NCBI GenBank assembly: GCA_009840715.1
Contig: VXNE01000356.1
Span: 1-9,856, forward strand
Direction: 5' to 3'
Length of the DNA stretch: 9,856 nt
Source of the DNA: Gammaproteobacteria bacterium
Lineage (GTDB): Bacteria; Pseudomonadota; Gammaproteobacteria; Pseudomonadales; Azotimanducaceae
Shown here: piece by piece, positions 7,237 through 9,856 of the stretch
How positions within the stretch are numbered: position 1 is the stretch's first letter
Layout: each line of letters begins with the position of its first letter
Program-made: the position numbers and the translations under genes
Notes under the pieces: model-generated
Database searches by the model: none
Told to the model about the DNA's origin: nothing
What the model saw: only the letters and a program-made list of their open reading frames with translations

Positions 7237-7638
7237 ATGGAGACCGCAACCGACTGGCGCTTCAACATCGACACCGCCGCGGACGCCCAGTGGACCGAAG
7301 GCCTGCGCCGGATCTTCGACTACCGCGACCTCGGCGTCACGGACGCGACGAACGGCGACTACGTCGCACACCTGATCCGCGCAAACGGCCGCACCGAGTC
7401 CGACGCCGTGCAGCAGTGGCACATCCACGAGTGCACGTTCCAGATGGTTTACGTGCTGAACGGCTGGGCCACGTTCGAGTACGCGGACGTGGGCGAGCGG
7501 ACCATCAGGAAGGGCGACTGCATCAACCAGCGCCCGGGAATCCCGCACCGGGAGATCGCCGGGTCCGACGACTTCGAGGTGCTCGAAGTCGTGGCGCCGG
7601 CGGACTTCAGGACGGTCGTGGTCGATCCTCCCGGCTGA
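7237..7638 (+). CDS. Small single-domain cupin protein
   Basis: A 133-residue single-barrel cupin. Cupin motif 1 is seen as WHIHECTFQMVYVLNG at residues 61-76, with metal-ligand candidates H62 and H64. Motif 2 is GDCINQRPGIPHREI at 93-107, with H104 and the expected Pro-Gly turn. The glutamate usual in motif 1 (HxH, 3-4 residues, E) is Q69 here, although E65 stands next to H64, so the metal site may be altered. There is no second barrel and no DNA-binding domain, so it is not an AraC- or HTH-type cupin regulator. Single cupins of this kind act as small dioxygenases, isomerases or ligand-binding proteins; none can be assigned. The ATG at 7237 is chosen because AGGAGGG lies 6 bases upstream; an upstream in-frame start at 7069 would run across the divergent promoter region and into the MFS N-terminus. 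It is followed 83 bases later by the PhyH gene on the same strand. Confidence 0.88.
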   Translation: METATDWRFNIDTAADAQWTEGLRRIFDYRDLGVTDATNGDYVAHLIRANGRTESDAVQQWHIHECTFQMVYVLNGWATFEYADVGERTIRKGDCINQRPGIPHREIAGSDDFEVLEVVAPADFRTVVVDPPG

Positions 7639-7642
7639 CACG

Positions 7643-7656
7643 GCCGCAACCGCGGC
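7643..7656 (+). other. Short inverted repeat after the cupin stop
   Basis: GCCGC (7643-7647), the 4-base loop AACC and GCGGC (7652-7656) form a small perfect stem directly after the cupin stop codon. At 5 bp it is too short to call a terminator with confidence; it could weakly attenuate transcription between the cupin and dioxygenase genes or be chance in GC-rich DNA. Confidence 0.2.
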
Positions 7657-7677
7657 TTGCAGGCAGCGATAGCCGCG

Positions 7678-7690
7678 TATAGCGTATGGT
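7678..7690 (+). promoter_or_regulatory. Possible -10 elements upstream of the PhyH gene
   Basis: TATAGC (7678-7683) and TATGGT (7685-7690) lie 32-44 bases before the dioxygenase ATG. A poor -35 candidate, TTGCAG, is at 7657-7662, only 15 bases from the first box. An independent promoter for the dioxygenase is possible, but read-through from the cupin is equally likely. Confidence 0.22.
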
Positions 7691-7721
7691 GTTTCGGGGA
7701 GCAGACCACGGGGGTCCCGGC

Positions 7722-8867
7722 ATGACGGGGACGGCAACGGCCATCGACGCAGCGTCCGACCAATCCTGGGAGGAATATCGCGAGGACGGCATCCGCCGCG
7801 CACTCACCCTCGGCAACCGGGGGCCGATGCGCTTCGACAAGCGCGGGGTGCTCGCCCAGGAACAGCTCGACGCGTACCGGCAGCACGGTTTCTTCGTCTT
7901 CACCGGCGTCCTCTCCGCCGACGAGTGCGCGGAACTCGAGGCCGAGTTCGCAGTGGTCCTCGACAACGCCCCGGTGACGGAGACCGGCGACCTGGACCGG
8001 CACGGGAAGCCGGTGCGTTTCCCGGGCTACTACACGCTGGGCAACATCCGCGACAGCCGCATCAAGCAGCCGGAAGGGGCCGGCGAGGAGGAGCAGGCGG
8101 CCCCCGTGCACCTCGTCTCCCACCCGCTCATGATGATGGACTCGGCGCTCCGGGCCTACGCGCACCCCGACATCCTGCGCATGGTCGCGAGCGTGAACGG
8201 CGAAGACTTCGTGCCGTTTCACGAGAGCATCTTCAACAAGGACCCGGGCGAGGGTGCGCCCACCCCCTGGCACCAGGACGGCCGCACCCACTGGACCGAG
8301 GACGGCGAGGCCCTCGAACAAGCAGACGGCTCGGGCAAGACCCACGGCTTCAACCTGTCCGTGGCGTGGTCGAAGTGCACGCCCGAGAACGGGCTCTGGG
8401 TCGTGCCGGGCAGCCACCGCCGCTGGCGGCTGGCCAACGACGGCAGCTTCCCGCCGATCACCGACCGGCTCGCCGACGCCGTGCCGATGATGCTCGAGCC
8501 CGGCGACGTCGGCATGGTGAACCGCAGCTCGCTGCACGGGTCGTTCCCCAACCGGACCACCATCCGCCGCAACACGATGGTGATGGGGTTTCACAAGCGC
8601 GACTCCGCGATCGGCGCGGAGACGACGAACGTGCACGCCTTCAAGAAGCCCGGGAGCACCAAGGCGATCAAGTACTCCGAGGACTACGTCCTGCGGCGCG
8701 CGCGGATGATCCCGCTCGCCATCGACGCCCGACGTCAGCGGTTTCCGGACGAGACGCCGTACGACTACCGTGGCAGCTACCTGGGCGACGGCCACTGGAA
8801 CGAGCGTGCCCGCGCGGAGATCGCCGTCGAAGGCGACGAGTACTGGCAGCGGGATATCACCTTGTAG
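7722..8867 (+). CDS. Phytanoyl-CoA dioxygenase (PhyH) family Fe(II)/2-oxoglutarate oxygenase
   Basis: A 381-residue protein of the PhyH family, which uses Fe(II), O2 and 2-oxoglutarate to hydroxylate small molecules, releasing succinate and CO2. The iron facial triad is visible: H184 and D186 in TPWHQDGRTHW, and H272 in NRSSLHGSFPN. R282 or R283, 10-11 residues after H272, fits the arginine that holds 2-oxoglutarate. The N-terminal DAYRQHGFFVFTGVLSADEC at 50-69 is the usual PhyH opening, and WVVPGSHRRW at 226-235 is another family signature. At 381 residues it is longer than many family members of about 270-300; extra length lies in the first 45 residues and after residue 290. ATG 7722 is preferred, with GGGGG 9 bases upstream; ATG 7686 has no ribosome site. 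With the cupin upstream and the divergent carrier it may form a small uptake and oxidation module. Substrate is unknown; phytanoyl-CoA need not be it. Confidence 0.92.
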   Translation: MTGTATAIDAASDQSWEEYREDGIRRALTLGNRGPMRFDKRGVLAQEQLDAYRQHGFFVFTGVLSADECAELEAEFAVVLDNAPVTETGDLDRHGKPVRFPGYYTLGNIRDSRIKQPEGAGEEEQAAPVHLVSHPLMMMDSALRAYAHPDILRMVASVNGEDFVPFHESIFNKDPGEGAPTPWHQDGRTHWTEDGEALEQADGSGKTHGFNLSVAWSKCTPENGLWVVPGSHRRWRLANDGSFPPITDRLADAVPMMLEPGDVGMVNRSSLHGSFPNRTTIRRNTMVMGFHKRDSAIGAETTNVHAFKKPGSTKAIKYSEDYVLRRARMIPLAIDARRQRFPDETPYDYRGSYLGDGHWNERARAEIAVEGDEYWQRDITL

Positions 8868-8888
8868 GGGACGGGCTTGCCCCGTCCC
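8868..8888 (+). terminator. Stem-loop directly after the PhyH stop codon
   Basis: GGGACGGG (8868-8875) and CCCGTCCC (8881-8888) pair perfectly over 8 bp around the loop CTTGC, beginning at the base after the TAG stop. The following sequence (GTCTCGG) has no T-run, so termination may depend on Rho, or the stem may protect the mRNA 3' end. The rest of the gap to 9078 shows no gene and no RNA that I recognise. Confidence 0.6.
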
Positions 8889-9057
8889 GTCTCGGATTCA
8901 CGCACGGCGCCGGGGGCTCGTCCCGTCCGGACATCGTGCGCGGACCACCACCGGCGGGCCAAGCCTTGCGCCTACCCTCCGATCGGGTCAATGTCTGCCC
9001 CGATGTGCGACATTTCCCCATCGACACCGGGCTAACGTCCGCTTCCGCCCCGTCCTG

Positions 9058-9072
9058 CGATCTATACGATCG
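9058..9072. promoter_or_regulatory. Small palindrome with -10-like core before the right-edge gene
   Basis: CGATC (9058-9062) and GATCG (9068-9072) flank TATAC, making a 15-base interrupted palindrome whose centre resembles a -10 box (TATACG, 9063-9068). It sits 6 bases before the ATG at 9079, so if it is a promoter the transcript would begin at or inside the start region. That would imply a leaderless message or a start at 9244. No -35 box is evident. Confidence 0.22.
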
Positions 9073-9078
9073 ACCACC

Positions 9079-9856
9079 ATGACCGCCTATCGAAAACGCC
9101 CGCGGCGGCGCGTTGGCTTGGTCCAACAAGGCGCGGACCCGACCTCCGGCGCCGGCCCGAAGTCCGCGCCCCCGCCGGCCGCTGTCGGTCCCAGACAGCC
9201 ACCGGCGCGTGCCGGCAGGGCTCCCGAACAGGACGAGCTCTCAATGACCCTGGCCGAGTTCGTCGCGCGTTATCCGGTCTCCACGCTAGTCGACCCGATC
9301 ATTCGCCGGGCCGCCGCCGCGCGCGTTCCGGCCGTGTTCACTCCCCTCCGGCGGCTGCCCCGCAACTACATCGGCTGGTGTTTCGCATTGCGTGACGACG
9401 TTCCCCGGCTGCCGGTGCGGGCCGTGCAGCAGCTCGTGCTCGCGTTGTCGATCTTCCTGGCACGCCACCCCGAACCCGCTGAGAGGGGCGCCTGGTTCGC
9501 GGAAGCCGGCGGGGCTCCGATGACCCCGGAGGCGTTCCACCGGCTGGCCATCGAGGCACTCGAACCCTCCGCCCGCCGGGTGTTCGAGGCGCGCACGGGC
9601 ATCGAGCCCAAACGGACCCTGCGGCAGCTCGCCCGCGAGTTCGATACGTACCTCGAACGGATCCGGTTTCTCGAACAGCAGGCGCGGCACAACGTGCGCG
9701 CGTTGGGCATCCGCTACCACGCGTGGCGGACGCTGGACGTCGCGTTCCCGCGCTGGTGGCCTCGCCTGTGCGCCGGCGGCATTCGCTACATCCCCGTGCC
9801 CGCCGCCCGGCGCCCGCTCCCCCCCCCGCTGGCCTATCTCTGCGGGGCCGGGGGGG
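9079..9856 (+). CDS. Uncharacterised protein, cut by right edge
   Basis: An open frame with strong GC bias at third codon positions runs from ATG 9079 off the right edge (259 codons visible, no stop). I do not recognise a family. The first 50-odd residues are Pro/Ala/Arg-rich and probably disordered, with a basic start (YRKRPRRR). A more ordered part follows from MTLAEFVARYPVSTLVDPII. It includes a short hydrophobic stretch, VQQLVLALSIFLA, more likely an amphipathic helix than a membrane span, then a charged helical region (LRQLAREFDTYLERIRFLEQQ) and an Arg/Trp-rich section. The start is unsure: ATG 9079 has no ribosome site, whereas ATG 9244 has AGGACG about 8 bases upstream and begins at the ordered part. 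If 9244 is right, the gene-free stretch 8868-9243 holds only the stem-loop and the palindrome. C and G runs near the end (9819-9827, 9850-9856) could disturb the frame if miscalled. Confidence 0.6.
   Translation, partial: MTAYRKRPRRRVGLVQQGADPTSGAGPKSAPPPAAVGPRQPPARAGRAPEQDELSMTLAEFVARYPVSTLVDPIIRRAAAARVPAVFTPLRRLPRNYIGWCFALRDDVPRLPVRAVQQLVLALSIFLARHPEPAERGAWFAEAGGAPMTPEAFHRLAIEALEPSARRVFEARTGIEPKRTLRQLAREFDTYLERIRFLEQQARHNVRALGIRYHAWRTLDVAFPRWWPRLCAGGIRYIPVPAARRPLPPPLAYLCGAGG

Noticed and set aside
7449..8795. A 448-codon minus-strand open frame opposite the cupin and PhyH genes
   Set aside because: Its residue composition (Val/Arg/His/Gly rich) mirrors the codon bias of the sense genes, and it covers both recognised genes with no motif of its own.
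8883..8927. 9-base direct repeat CGTCCCGTC at 8883-8891 and 8919-8927
   Set aside because: Only two short GC-rich copies; the first overlaps the stem-loop, and chance is a sufficient explanation. It is not a CRISPR or iteron array.
9286..9720. Minus-strand frames of 60-144 codons at the right edge
   Set aside because: They oppose the plus-strand frame, which has better third-position bias and is longer; no recognisable domain appears on the minus strand.

Overview
High-GC bacterial DNA, roughly 65-70% GC over most of its length by hand counts of sample lines. It is densely packed, with genes on both strands. The set of genes (a monofunctional AcnA-type aconitase, a spinster-like MFS carrier, a cupin, a PhyH dioxygenase and an ACMSD-like amidohydrolase) suits an uncultured, metabolically versatile proteobacterium, possibly marine or host-associated. 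That placement is inference; no rRNA or other firm taxonomic marker is present. I found no tRNA, rRNA, CRISPR array, transposase or phage gene.

Left edge (1-677, minus): the N-terminal 225 codons of a DUF262 (GmrSD/SspE-like) protein, cut by the window edge. Its coding sequence is less GC-rich than the rest. It is probably a phage-defence or modified-DNA restriction gene and the most accessory-looking item here.

Centre-left (782-5267, minus): three genes in the order acnA, HAD phosphatase, amidohydrolase. Their ends overlap (GTGA, 4 bp; then 13 bp), so they are almost certainly one translationally coupled transcript. acnA supplies the TCA-cycle enzyme; the two downstream genes have recognisable folds but unknown substrates.

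Centre-right (5481-8867): an MFS carrier on the minus strand faces away from a cupin and a PhyH-family Fe(II)/2-oxoglutarate dioxygenase on the plus strand. The shared intergenic region (about 7092-7236) carries the likely control sites. Together they look like an uptake-plus-oxidation module for an unidentified small molecule. A 49-base imperfect hairpin lies between the MFS stop and acnA, and a perfect 8-bp stem-loop follows the dioxygenase stop.

Right edge (9079-9856, plus): an open frame with no family I recognise, running off the window. Its last bases hold long C and G runs that may mark a contig end. The long antisense open frames opposite acnA, the MFS gene and the dioxygenase are shadows produced by high-GC codon bias.
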